From positions 32,013 through 96,012 of the forward strand of contig CAJUCX010000005.1 in assembly GCA_910585195.1 (NCBI GenBank): a stretch of DNA of 64,000 nucleotides. Reading direction: 5' to 3'. The translations under genes were made by a program, and so were the position numbers. Source of the stretch: an uncultured Christensenellaceae bacterium. GTDB lineage: Bacteria > Bacillota > Clostridia > Christensenellales > CAG-314. The notes under the pieces are model-generated. The model ran no database searches. It worked only from the letters and a program-made list of their open reading frames with translations, and was not told the DNA's origin. This document shows, piece after piece, positions 36,191-44,772 of the stretch; the first letter of the stretch is position 1, and every line of letters starts with the position of its first letter.

Positions 36191-36533
36191 TTATTTATCT
36201 TCTTCCGTTGTTTCTTGTGTTTTTTGCAAGGTATTGTCAATCTTCTTTTTCTTTTTGATTTCCGTAAAAATAACAATGCTTATCTGTATCAAAATAAGCC
36301 CTGCACCTATGCCTATTAACAGCCAAGGGGAAGTCTTTTTTGCATCTTCGGCAAAACTCGGGTCAACAAGCATCATTATGCCGCAAAACAGCATAAGCAA
36401 AATTGCGACGGAAACTATCACGCAAAAAAAACTGTAAAAGAAATTTCACGCATTTGTTAAGTTTTTTGTCAGGAATCAATGCCATTATAAGTTCTACGTA
36501 AATTTCTGCAACAAATTCAAAGATAAATTCCAT
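36191..36533 (-). pseudogene. Small membrane protein gene split by a frameshift in an eight-base homopolymer
   Basis: Read leftwards, an N-terminal part (from the ATG at 36533, EFIFEFVAEIYVELIMAL) runs into the wrong frame after a run of eight T (36431-36424). The continuing frame codes the rest (VSVAILLMLFCGIMMLVD, then a second membrane segment and a charged tail). Removing one T joins them into one protein of about 113 residues with three membrane segments. This could be a true pseudogene, a phase-variable tract, programmed slippage or a sequencing error. Its promoter is excellent and leaderless: TTGACA (36568-36563), 16 bases, TATAAT (36546-36541), seven bases to ATG. Function unknown. 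Confidence 0.75.
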
Positions 36534-36725
36534 AAGCAATATTATAAGCAATTTTCAACGTTTGTCAATAACAGAAATTGTATGCCGCAGTTTGCGATAA
36601 CGACAAAAATGCCGTTAAACACTGATTGCGCTCGTGTTTTGCTACGGCAAAAAAATAGGGTAAGATACCGTGTGATATATTTCAACTTATATACAAGAAA
36701 ATATCTTTATATGTAACGACAAATA

Positions 36726-36756
36726 AAAAAGCGGCATTTATTTTGCCGCTTTCTTT
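36726..36756 (-). terminator. Terminator after the surface-protein gene
   Basis: GCGGCA and TGCCGC arms with A-run on the left and TTTCTTTTTT on the right. Used leftwards by the gene ending at 36785 and probably effective in both directions. Confidence 0.85.
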
Positions 36757-36784
36757 TTTGATAATGTTTTGTCGTCAAATATTA

Positions 36785-39475
36785 TCAGTCTTTTTTATAG
36801 TCCGGGTCTTCTATTATTACCCGTCTTTTGCCGATATTAAACTTTTTGACCAACATAGTAACAAGGAAGATTATTACCGCAATGGAGAGTATCAAAGAAG
36901 ATAACAACAACCAATCGATAGGGGCCACTGGATTTTCCGTCGGGTCTTCATCATCGTCGTCGCTGCTTGCGGAAGTGTCGCGGTCAACGTAAGACAAATC
37001 TCTTACCCAAATATTTGTTCTGTCGGTTGTGTATTCTACTTCGACGACTTCTTCTTCCTCGGTGTCGTTGCCGTCTTCGTCTTTAACAAAGCCCATAGTT
37101 TCTTTTTTGGTGAATATATTTGTGCCGTCTTGTTTGTCGCCTACAAGGTCTTTGAATTTCGCTTCCGTCAGTGTTTGTGTTCTTGCATTGTCAAACGCTA
37201 CGACGGTGTCCGCGCTTGCAAGTCCCGTCCACGCGCCGTTTTTATACTCTGCGTCTTTGTTGCCGACCCAAAGTTCCAACGCTACTGATTTAGTCTTGTC
37301 GCCTGTTTTTATCACGAAGTTGTATTGCAAGTAGCCGCCCATCGTAAGTTCTTCAAATACGTAATATTTGTCGTCTGCAAGTCCGATGTTTTTGTACGCT
37401 TGCTCTAAGTCGCCTGTAAGATAAGCGTTTACGTTGCTTGCCGAGTTGGTTTTTACCATAAAACTTATCAAATAATAAGTGTTTGCCTGCAAAGTAAATT
37501 TGTTGGAAATAAATCCTACGGCAGTGTCTTTTTTGATGTTTGTCGCAAGTATATTGTCGCTGCCGGTATGCTTGAAATAGTTTTCATAATCAGCGCCGAG
37601 ATACGCCTGCTTGTCGGCAGTGCTTGCGTTTTTGGAAACTATGCCGAATATCAAGTCGTCTGCCGTATGAGGCGCGTAGGTATAACCGCCGTCGCCCAAA
37701 GTCCTAGGGAAGCGTATGCTCCAACCGTTAGGGTCGTAACCGGTCGGAACGCTCGACACGTCGTCGGTAAATGCATTTGCGACAGGGCTGTCGAAGTTGC
37801 CGTTTGTGATAAGACCCGTATCGGTGCCTTCGCTGACAGAAACTTTTTGTATGCTTGCGCCGCTTGTTGCGGAGTTAAACTCGCTTTGATAAATTTCTTT
37901 AAGTTCAAACTCGGTTACGTAAAGGCTGCCCGTTGTTTTAAGGTCGCTTGCGGCAGGGGAGAAACTTCCGTCTGTATTACGCTTTAACGCACCCAAAGAG
38001 AAGATAAATTCTACTTCATAAGGTTTGGTGTTGTCCGGTTGGAAAAGGAAACTGTATTCCGCCCAACCGCTGTTTACGTCGGTCGTGCTTGTTGACGTTT
38101 TTATTTGGTCAAACGACGCCGTGTAAGCATACAAGGCATTGTTAGTGTCTTTGTCATATACGTTTGCATAAATGTACGCGCCGGTATTGTTTTGTATATC
38201 GGTCGTCTTTGCCCAGAATGTCAATCTGTAATAAGGCGTTGCCGTCGATTGATTTATTTGCAATCTTTTTGCAAGTTTGATGTAGTCGCCGTTTACGCCG
38301 CTGTTTGCATTGTTGGTAACTCCGTAAATTACAGGGTCGCCGTAGAAAGGCAAACCTGCTTCTTTCAGTTTTGCAAGTTCGTCGCCGCTTACACGGGTGA
38401 TAGGGGCGGCACTGCTGTTTAACATATTGTAAGCGCTGCTTCCGCTGCCTTCTCCCAAGAAGTCATAGAAGAAGTCGTCTTTTTTGGAGTCTACTACGTA
38501 AGATTGAGTTTTGATATAGTCGTTTTTGGCTGCGTCTTCGTCGGCATACTCTATATAAGTTGCTTTTTGAGTGCTTTCTGCCTTGGCGAAGTCAACTTCC
38601 GCCCAACCTTCGACAGGGTTGCCGCTTTGACCCAAACCTACAAACAAGTAAATTGTTTTGGTGCTTGTTTTGTTTCCTTCTATATAAAAGGTGTAAGTCT
38701 CCCATTTGCCGTTTGTGTTGATACGGGTAAAAGATTGTTCCGCATCGGCGCTGTCGGACGCGCTTGTCTTAAATGCAATAAACGCACCGTCGCCGGAAAT
38801 TATGTTGGTTCTTATTTTAGCGGTAATTTTGAGATAGCCGTTTGTAGGAACCGTGAAAGAATTCGAGTAAACTCTTACGTCGGTTGCCGTCTTGTTGTAA
38901 AACAGCATTACGTCTTTGTTTTCCGCATCTTTGTCCTGAACTTCGAGGTTGGCGTTGTTTTCCGACTCGACGGCAAGCAGTTGATTTATCGTTGCGTCGT
39001 CGGTTATGCCTGCGCCTTTAAGACCTTTTATTACCTTTTCTCTTTCGTCTTCGTTGCGGCTGATAATGCCCGCTACGGAGTCGTTAAGGTTTTTGTTTGT
39101 CAGCGACCACGTGTCAGGCAAATAAGGGTATTGCAACTGTGCAGGCACCAACCCGTTGTAAATATATCTCGATAAGTTAAACTCTTGGTTTTTGATTAAC
39201 GTATCTTCCTCTGTCAAAGTAGGGGGAGTGTTCGGCTTTTCCGCATACAAAGTCGGCTGGTAAGTCGCAAAAATTATAGAAAGCGTCATAACCAAAATTA
39301 AAGAAAGCGAAATTACGGATAAAGTCCATACGCGTTTTTTAAGCAGTTTTTTACGCGCTTCTGCGCTTAATTCACCTGAAGAAGGGCGACTCTGCTTTTG
39401 TTTTGCATCGTCTTTCTTCTGTGCTGCGGTCTTTGCCGAGGCAGGGATGTAGTTAAGATTGTTTTTCTTGCTCAT
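36785..39475 (-). CDS. Large membrane-anchored extracellular protein with repeated jelly-roll-like modules
   Basis: An 896-residue protein. Residues 1-48 are basic and cytoplasmic, 50-72 a transmembrane segment. About 780 extracellular residues follow, then a C-terminal membrane segment (about 854-877) and a basic tail. The extracellular part holds three or four repeats of a pattern like YLKITAKIRTN...GKWETYTFYIEG...TIYLFVGLG, YYRLTFWAKTT...WAEYSFLFQP...VEFIFSLG, and YYLISFMVKTN...YLQYNFVIKTG...VALELWVGN. This is typical of carbohydrate-binding-type beta sandwiches. A role in binding cell-wall or host/dietary glycans is inference; no catalytic domain is visible. Confidence 0.75.
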   Translation of the reverse strand: MSKKNNLNYIPASAKTAAQKKDDAKQKQSRPSSGELSAEARKKLLKKRVWTLSVISLSLILVMTLSIIFATYQPTLYAEKPNTPPTLTEEDTLIKNQEFNLSRYIYNGLVPAQLQYPYLPDTWSLTNKNLNDSVAGIISRNEDEREKVIKGLKGAGITDDATINQLLAVESENNANLEVQDKDAENKDVMLFYNKTATDVRVYSNSFTVPTNGYLKITAKIRTNIISGDGAFIAFKTSASDSADAEQSFTRINTNGKWETYTFYIEGNKTSTKTIYLFVGLGQSGNPVEGWAEVDFAKAESTQKATYIEYADEDAAKNDYIKTQSYVVDSKKDDFFYDFLGEGSGSSAYNMLNSSAAPITRVSGDELAKLKEAGLPFYGDPVIYGVTNNANSGVNGDYIKLAKRLQINQSTATPYYRLTFWAKTTDIQNNTGAYIYANVYDKDTNNALYAYTASFDQIKTSTSTTDVNSGWAEYSFLFQPDNTKPYEVEFIFSLGALKRNTDGSFSPAASDLKTTGSLYVTEFELKEIYQSEFNSATSGASIQKVSVSEGTDTGLITNGNFDSPVANAFTDDVSSVPTGYDPNGWSIRFPRTLGDGGYTYAPHTADDLIFGIVSKNASTADKQAYLGADYENYFKHTGSDNILATNIKKDTAVGFISNKFTLQANTYYLISFMVKTNSASNVNAYLTGDLEQAYKNIGLADDKYYVFEELTMGGYLQYNFVIKTGDKTKSVALELWVGNKDAEYKNGAWTGLASADTVVAFDNARTQTLTEAKFKDLVGDKQDGTNIFTKKETMGFVKDEDGNDTEEEEVVEVEYTTDRTNIWVRDLSYVDRDTSASSDDDDEDPTENPVAPIDWLLLSSLILSIAVIIFLVTMLVKKFNIGKRRVIIEDPDYKKD

Positions 39476-39661
39476 TGTCCACCTTTTACCGTTTGGAAAT
39501 ATTTTTGACTGTCAAGCGTTATTTTCCGCAAAATGGGAAAAAATCACTAATATACATTCTGATTGAGTCTAACCTATTGTAAAACATTTCGGTCAAAAAA
39601 TCAATCGTTTGAAATTACATTACTTACCGCTTTGGTAAAAATAAATCAGTTTGGGGTTTTT

Positions 39662-40018
39662 ATGCACAAAAATTGGTGGCAACTCGTCATTGTAGGCAGT
39701 CTTGTCGGTTTGGTAAACGGCTTTATGGGCGGCGGCGGCGGAATTTTCGTCGTCGTGGCGCTTACTATGTATCTCGGGTTGCAGCAAAAAAACGCGCACG
39801 CAACGGCAATACTCATCATCTTGCCTGTAAGCATTGCGTCGGCAATAATTTATATAATAAACGGCAACGTGGATTGGCTTGCAACTTTGTTTTCTACCGT
39901 AGGCGTTGTAGGCGGCGGAGTTTTGGGCGCGTGGCTGCTTAAAAGAATAGACGATAAGTGGCTTAAATTTATTTTCAGTTTTATTTTGCTGTTTGCCGGC
40001 GTGCGGATGATGATTTAG
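39662..40018 (+). CDS. Half-size TSUP (TauE/SafE) permease subunit 1
   Basis: A 118-residue protein with about four membrane segments and one copy of the TauE/SafE repeat: VGLVNGFMGGGGGIFVV near residue 15. Full-length family members have two such repeats, so this is half a permease that presumably pairs with the similar half-gene at 40,324. The start is the ATG at 39662 after TTGGGG; an upstream ATG at 39563 would add an atypical polar stretch. Two-gene half-size TSUP pairs are known in Clostridia. Substrate unknown. Confidence 0.83.
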   Translation: MHKNWWQLVIVGSLVGLVNGFMGGGGGIFVVVALTMYLGLQQKNAHATAILIILPVSIASAIIYIINGNVDWLATLFSTVGVVGGGVLGAWLLKRIDDKWLKFIFSFILLFAGVRMMI

Positions 40019-40019
40019 C

Positions 40020-40053
40020 AAAAGCACATCCGACTTCGTCGGTTGTGCTTTTG
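40020..40053 (+). terminator. Hairpin after first half-TSUP gene
   Basis: CAAAAGCACA / TGTGCTTTTG arms enclose CCGAC-TTC-GTCGG. The stem is long with a T-run in the 3' arm. A related hairpin, with the CCGAC/GTCGG core around GAA, occurs at about 40937-40975. Confidence 0.75.
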
Positions 40054-40212
40054 AACTGCGGAGAGCCTGCGGCACAATCTGCTTTCAAAAAAGTAAGTTT
40101 TTTTGAAAGTAAACTCGTTTGACTTATAAAAGGCATACGTACTCTGCGTCTATAAAAAATGCTTGCGTTGAGTACTTATTTTTGGTTTGAGGTGTGCCTA
40201 CGTCACAAATCT

Positions 40213-40305
40213 GTTTGCAAAAAAATTATTTTTTGCAAACAAAATCGCGCGGAGCGTCTCCACAGTTCAAAAATAATTACGCAGCGTAAGCAAGTAATTT
40301 TTTTG
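40213..40305 (+). repeat. 93-bp repeat, copy A
   Basis: Begins GTTTGCAAAAAAATT and ends CAAGTAATTTTTTTG. It contains a TTTGCAAA-type hairpin, the word GCGTCTCC and ATAATTACGCAG. Closely matched by copy B at 40841-40934; the two flank the second half-TSUP gene. It fills most of the 305-base gap between the half genes, the rest of which holds the hairpin at 40020 and AT-rich sequence. Confidence 0.85.
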
Positions 40306-40323
40306 TATATATAAGGAGAAACA

Positions 40324-40743
40324 ATGACAATCTTTTTGACTATACTTTTTGGATTTATCGCAGGGGTTATAGGCGGTATGGGTATGGGCGGCGGAACTTT
40401 TTTGATACCGCTGTTTCAGTTTTTAGACTACGGACAAAAAACCATACAGGCAATCAACTTGATAAGTTTTTTGCCTATGGCAGGCGTGGCGCTTGCGTTG
40501 CACTTCAAAAACAAACTGGTAAAGACAAACGGCGTGCTTTGGATTATCATACCTGCGGTTGCATTTTCCGTCTTGGGTGCGCTGCTGACAAATTCCGTCA
40601 GTCCTAAGTTTTTGAAGATATGTTTCGGCATTTTCTTTTTCGGCATAGGCGGCTGGGAAATGTATCAAAGCATAAAAAAGATACGGCAAGACAAGAAAAA
40701 CAAAGTAAACGCCGAAGGCACAAACGACGATAAGGGGGAATAA
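40324..40743 (+). CDS. Half-size TSUP (TauE/SafE) permease subunit 2
   Basis: A 139-residue protein with about four membrane segments and a single TauE/SafE repeat: GFIAGVIGGMGMGGGTFLIPLF near residue 7, then a charged C-terminal tail (KKIRQDKKNKVNAEGTNDD). Together with the gene at 39,662 it would make one full permease. AAGGAGAAAC precedes the ATG. Unusually for a subunit pair, the two genes are separated by more than 300 bases containing hairpins and a repeated element, so they may be transcribed separately. Confidence 0.83.
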   Translation: MTIFLTILFGFIAGVIGGMGMGGGTFLIPLFQFLDYGQKTIQAINLISFLPMAGVALALHFKNKLVKTNGVLWIIIPAVAFSVLGALLTNSVSPKFLKICFGIFFFGIGGWEMYQSIKKIRQDKKNKVNAEGTNDDKGE

Positions 40744-40746
40744 AGT

Positions 40747-40807
40747 TTTTATGTAAGAAGTAAGAGCGAATAGTGAAAAGTTGCGGTTTTTATGTAAGAA
40801 GTAAAAA
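40747..40807 (+). repeat. Short direct repeat pair after second half-TSUP gene
   Basis: TTTTTATGTAAGAAGTAA occurs at about 40747-40764 and again at about 40790-40807, a 43-base offset. They lie in the 365-base gap before rnfC, which also holds the 93-bp repeat copy B, a hairpin and the rnf promoter. Confidence 0.7.
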
Positions 40808-40840
40808 AGTTTTTTACACTAAACCAAAACAAAGTGTTTT

Positions 40841-40934
40841 GTTTGCAAAAAATTTATTTTTGCAAACAGAATTGCGCGTGTAGCGTCTCCGCAAATCAAA
40901 AATAATTACGCAGTGCAAGCAAGTAATTTTTTTG
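40841..40934 (+). repeat. 93-bp repeat, copy B
   Basis: An imperfect copy of 40213-40305 in the same orientation. GTTTGCAAAAAATTTATTTT, GCGTCTCC, ATAATTACGCAG and CAAGTAATTTTTTTG are in the same order. It is followed by a hairpin with a CCGAC/GTCGG core. Confidence 0.85.
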
Positions 40935-41016
40935 AAATGCGCAACCGACGAAGTCGGAAATTTTGCGCTTTTGCTCTCTGTCAAATAAATAACAATCCCC
41001 AAATCTTACAAGTTTT

Positions 41017-41045
41017 TTGACTTTTGATTGCGGCTGTGTTACAAT
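41017..41045 (+). promoter_or_regulatory. Promoter of the rnf operon
   Basis: TTGACT 41017-41022, 17-base spacer, TACAAT 41040-41045, followed by a leader of about 55 bases with AAGGAG before rnfC. Confidence 0.8.
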
Positions 41046-41108
41046 TTCTAACGTATAAACGGCATTTTATGCCCTGTATATAGAAAAAAGACGAACGAAG
41101 GAGATTTT

Positions 41109-42401
41109 ATGGAAAAGTTTGTTCAAAAGACGTTTCCGCACGGTGTGCACTTCCACGACAACAAAGAGTTGTCAAAAGACCAAGCAATAGAAGTGATGCC
41201 TGCCGTCGGCGACGTCTTTATTTCTGTAAGTCAACATATCGGCGCGCCTTCATCTCCGTTGGTTAAGCCCGGCGACAAAGTTGTAAAAGGTCAACTTATT
41301 GCCGACGCCATCGGCGGACTCGGTTCCAAAGTATATTCGTCGGTTTGCGGCGAAGTAGTGGAAATCGTAAAGAGAAAGACGGCTCCCGGCGGTATGTGCG
41401 ACCACATTCACATCAAGACGGATGGTTCTGACGAGTGCGTAACTTTGCCTGCGCTTGAAGAAAAGACCAAAGACGCCGTCTTGCAGCGTATTTTCGAGGC
41501 AGGTATCGTCGGTATGGGTGGCGCGGGCTTCCCTACAAACGTAAAACTCAAACCTGCAAAACCGGTTGATACGCTTATCATCAACGGCGCCGAGTGCGAG
41601 CCTTACATAACCTGCGACTATCGCCTTATGAAAGAAAAGGCAAACGAAGTTATACAAGGCGCAAAATATCTTGCGCTTGCCTGCGGAATAAACAATCTTG
41701 TTTTCGGCATAGAGTCCAACAAGATGGATTGCGCAGAGTTGTTTGCAAGTTTGGGCGCAAAAGTTGTGGTGCTTAAAAAGAAGTATCCGCAGGGCGCGGA
41801 AAAAGATTTGATTTGCGCCGTAAACGGAAGGCGCGTTCCTTGCGGCGGTTTGCCTATGGACGTAGGCGTAGTGGTGCAAAACATTGCAACGGCATACGCA
41901 ACTTACGAAGCGGTAGAACTAAACAAGCCTTGCTACGAAAGAGCAATGACGGTAAGCGGCAGAGGAATTGCCTCACCTAAAAATCTGCTTGTGGCAAACG
42001 GCACGGTATATAAAGATATTTTGGATTTTTGCGGCGGTTATTCCGACGACACGGTAAAACTTGTTTCCGGCGGACCTATGATGGGCTTTGCGTTTGTAGA
42101 TACTGCAATTTCCACTACAAAGACTACGGGCTCTTTGCTTGCTCTTACGGAAAAGGAAGTTAATTTAAGTCTGCCGACGCCTTGCATAAACTGCGGTCGC
42201 TGCGCAAAAGCCTGCCCGATGTCGCTTATGCCTATGTATATAGATTTTTATACTTTGGCAGGGGACTATGACACGGCGGTTAAATACGGCGCGATGAACT
42301 GCTTCGAGTGTGGAAGCTGCGCTTACGTTTGCCCTGCAAGACGCCAAATCGTACAAAGCGTAAGACTGTGCAAAAAGAAATTAAAGGAGAGAAAGAAGTA
42401 A
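41109..42401 (+). CDS. rnfC: Rnf complex subunit C
   Basis: A 430-residue peripheral subunit on the cytoplasmic face of the ferredoxin:NAD+ oxidoreductase. It has the NADH-binding part, with GMGGAGFPTNVKL near residue 137 and ECEPYITCDYRLM near 162 (Complex I 51-kDa-like). Two 4Fe-4S ligand sets near the C-terminus follow: CINCGRCAKACP (about 359-370) and CFECGSCAYVCP (about 398-409). First gene of rnfCDGEAB, with the gene order normal for Clostridia. Confidence 0.97.
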   Translation: MEKFVQKTFPHGVHFHDNKELSKDQAIEVMPAVGDVFISVSQHIGAPSSPLVKPGDKVVKGQLIADAIGGLGSKVYSSVCGEVVEIVKRKTAPGGMCDHIHIKTDGSDECVTLPALEEKTKDAVLQRIFEAGIVGMGGAGFPTNVKLKPAKPVDTLIINGAECEPYITCDYRLMKEKANEVIQGAKYLALACGINNLVFGIESNKMDCAELFASLGAKVVVLKKKYPQGAEKDLICAVNGRRVPCGGLPMDVGVVVQNIATAYATYEAVELNKPCYERAMTVSGRGIASPKNLLVANGTVYKDILDFCGGYSDDTVKLVSGGPMMGFAFVDTAISTTKTTGSLLALTEKEVNLSLPTPCINCGRCAKACPMSLMPMYIDFYTLAGDYDTAVKYGAMNCFECGSCAYVCPARRQIVQSVRLCKKKLKERKK

Positions 42402-42402
42402 T

Positions 42403-43437
42403 ATGGAAAAATTGGTTTACAGTGCCTCTCCACACATAAAAGCGCCTAGGACGACAAAACACATTATGATTGACGTTTGCATTGCGTTGCTTCCTGCAAC
42501 CATAGTCGGCATTGTGTTTTTCGGTTTCGATGCGCTGCTCGTTATGGCTATTTCCGTTTTGAGTGCAGTGTTGGCAGAGTTTCTTTATAAAGTGTGCTTT
42601 ATGAAGAAGGGCAAATCTTTTAAGGAAAAACTTAAAGAGTCTTGTACGGAATTTGACTATACGTCGCTCGTTACCGGTATGTTAATCGGTATGAATATGC
42701 CGTCAAAAGTAAATTGGTACATACCTATCCTTGCAAGTTTCTTTGCAATTATTATAGTAAAAATGCTGTTCGGCGGCACAGGCAAAAACATAGTAAACCC
42801 TGCAATAGCAGGCCGTATCTTCGTGTTTTTAAGTTTCGGTATCGTTGCGGCAAACGGCTTTGCCGAGCCTATCGTAAACGGCAGCGGCGATTTTATGAAC
42901 ACCGTTACCGCAGGCGCAACTCCGCTTGCAACTATGCTTATGACGGGTACGTCTTCCGTAAGCAATCTCGATTTGTTTTTGGGTAACGTTGCAGGTACAA
43001 TAGGCGAAACAAGCGCGCTTGCTTTGCTTGTAGGCGGAATTTATTTGGTTATACGTAAAGTAATAGACTTTAAGTGGCCGCTTATTTACATTGCTGTTAC
43101 CGGTGTTGCTTCCGTGCTTACAATGGCAATCATCGGCAAAACTTCTACGGTAGACTTTGGTTTGTTCTTGCCGTCTATATTGTCGGGCGGTCTTATGTTG
43201 GGCGCAATCTTTATGGCGACCGACTATACGACGACGCCAAACACAACGTTGGGCAACATAATTTATTTTGTGGCTTTGGGTCTTATCACGGCGATACTTC
43301 GTTGCAACAACGGTACGGAAGTCGTTTCTTTTGCAATTATGCTTATGAACCTTACCGTTCCGCTTATAGACAAATATATCGTACCTAAGCCGTTCGGCTA
43401 CGTTAAACCGCAAAAAACCAAAAAGGAGGGTAATTGA
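42403..43437 (+). CDS. rnfD: Rnf complex subunit D
   Basis: A 344-residue integral membrane subunit with about ten helices. TAGATPLATM places Thr173 as the residue that carries covalent FMN in relatives; the residue two before GAT is Ala in place of the usual Ser/Thr. It forms part of the ion-conducting core with RnfG, E and A. It starts one base after rnfC; the ribosome site lies in the rnfC tail. Confidence 0.96.
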   Translation: MEKLVYSASPHIKAPRTTKHIMIDVCIALLPATIVGIVFFGFDALLVMAISVLSAVLAEFLYKVCFMKKGKSFKEKLKESCTEFDYTSLVTGMLIGMNMPSKVNWYIPILASFFAIIIVKMLFGGTGKNIVNPAIAGRIFVFLSFGIVAANGFAEPIVNGSGDFMNTVTAGATPLATMLMTGTSSVSNLDLFLGNVAGTIGETSALALLVGGIYLVIRKVIDFKWPLIYIAVTGVASVLTMAIIGKTSTVDFGLFLPSILSGGLMLGAIFMATDYTTTPNTTLGNIIYFVALGLITAILRCNNGTEVVSFAIMLMNLTVPLIDKYIVPKPFGYVKPQKTKKEGN

Positions 43438-43439
43438 AA

Positions 43440-44069
43440 ATGAGTGAAAAACGCAAAGAATCGATTAAACCTTCCATAATTGCAGTTATAGTTTTGGTTG
43501 TCATCGCGCTTATCTCCGGCGCGTTGCTGTCGATATTAAACGACGTGCTTTACGTTTCAGACGAAGAGAGAACGGCAAGGGCACTGGCAAAAGTTTATGC
43601 AAGCGAAAGTTATACCGATATAGAAATCGACGCTGAGTATAAGGAAAGGACAATCACTTATTACTACTTCAAAACCAATGCCGAGGCAACGGATACTACC
43701 ACCGTTACTGATTTGTACAGAGCCGACGACGGCACCATTATCGTAGGTGCAACGGGCGTAAACGGTTGGAACGGACGCGCGCAAATTATGATGGCTGTCG
43801 GCGACGACGGCGTTATAAAAGCGGCAGTTGTGTCTACTTTCAACGGCGACGACAAAGCAACGTCGGTAAATCAAAAATATATCAACAACACTTACGTCGG
43901 CAAAAACGTTTTTGACAATCCAAACTTTACTATGCGTCCGTCTGGCGCAAACGACGTAGATATTTCCGCAGGGGCAACCGCAAGAACTTCTATGGAGTCG
44001 GTTGCGTCGGCAATGAGTATGGCTGTTTGGTATCTCAATCAAGTTGATATTTTGGGAGGTGCACAGTAA
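43440..44069 (+). CDS. rnfG: Rnf complex subunit G
   Basis: A 209-residue protein with one N-terminal membrane anchor (IIAVIVLVVIALISGALL) and an extracytoplasmic FMN-binding domain. The flavinylation motif reads DISAGAT, with the covalent-FMN Thr at about residue 180; Ala stands where Ser or Thr usually precedes GAT. The start is the ATG at 43440, ten bases after GGAGG; the alternative TTG at 43434 is too close to it. An ApbE flavin transferase must be encoded elsewhere. Confidence 0.95.
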   Translation: MSEKRKESIKPSIIAVIVLVVIALISGALLSILNDVLYVSDEERTARALAKVYASESYTDIEIDAEYKERTITYYYFKTNAEATDTTTVTDLYRADDGTIIVGATGVNGWNGRAQIMMAVGDDGVIKAAVVSTFNGDDKATSVNQKYINNTYVGKNVFDNPNFTMRPSGANDVDISAGATARTSMESVASAMSMAVWYLNQVDILGGAQ

Positions 44070-44770
44070 TGAAAATTAAAGATATTGCATTGGACGGCGT
44101 TGTAAGACAAAACCCTGTTTTCAAACTTGTTTTGGGCACCTGTCCTACGCTTGCGGTTACCGTATCTTTGGCAAACGCTTTGGGTATGGGCGCAGCGGTC
44201 ATATTCGTGCTTGTATGCGCAAACGTGCTTATTTCGCTTTTGCGAAACGTAATACCTGACAAAGTGCGCATTCCTGCATTTATTATGATTATCGCAACCT
44301 TCGTTACAATAGTTATTTTGGTGTTTGAAAAATTCCTGCCGGATTTGTACGATTCGCTCGGCATTTTCCTGCCGCTTATAGTCGTAAACTGCCTAATTTT
44401 AGGCAGGGCAGAGTCTTTTGCATCTCAAAATAAAGTGGGCTATGCGGCTCTCGACGGTTTGTTTATGGGCGTCGGCTTTATGTTGGGCTTGATGGTTATG
44501 GCGCTGGTTCGCGAAGTGTTGGGCTTGGGTCAGTTTTTCGGCATAGAACTGTGGACTGGTTTTTCCATAGGGATGCTTACTACAAGCGCAGGCGGCTTTT
44601 TGGTGTTTGGTTTGCTTATTGCGGCGTTTGTTGCGGCAAGCAATGCGATTGCAAACAAAATGAAACGCAAACAAAAAGCATTGGCAGTGCAGAAAGTGGC
44701 GGAAGAGCAGCAAAAACAATCTACACCGCAAAAAAGCGAAGAAGTTGTTGCCGAAACGGAGGTTAAATAA
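44069..44770 (+). CDS. rnfE: Rnf complex subunit E
   Basis: A 233-residue membrane subunit with six helices (NPVFKLVLGTCPTLAVTVSLANALGMG opening). It is homologous to RnfA and NqrD, with cysteine-bearing membrane segments (LGTCP and VVNCLILGRAE) that hold an intramembrane Fe-S centre between RnfA and RnfE. The C-terminal 35 residues are a charged Lys/Glu/Gln-rich tail longer than is usual. The ATG overlaps the rnfG stop by one base. Confidence 0.96.
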   Translation: MKIKDIALDGVVRQNPVFKLVLGTCPTLAVTVSLANALGMGAAVIFVLVCANVLISLLRNVIPDKVRIPAFIMIIATFVTIVILVFEKFLPDLYDSLGIFLPLIVVNCLILGRAESFASQNKVGYAALDGLFMGVGFMLGLMVMALVREVLGLGQFFGIELWTGFSIGMLTTSAGGFLVFGLLIAAFVAASNAIANKMKRKQKALAVQKVAEEQQKQSTPQKSEEVVAETEVK

Positions 44771-44772
44771 TC

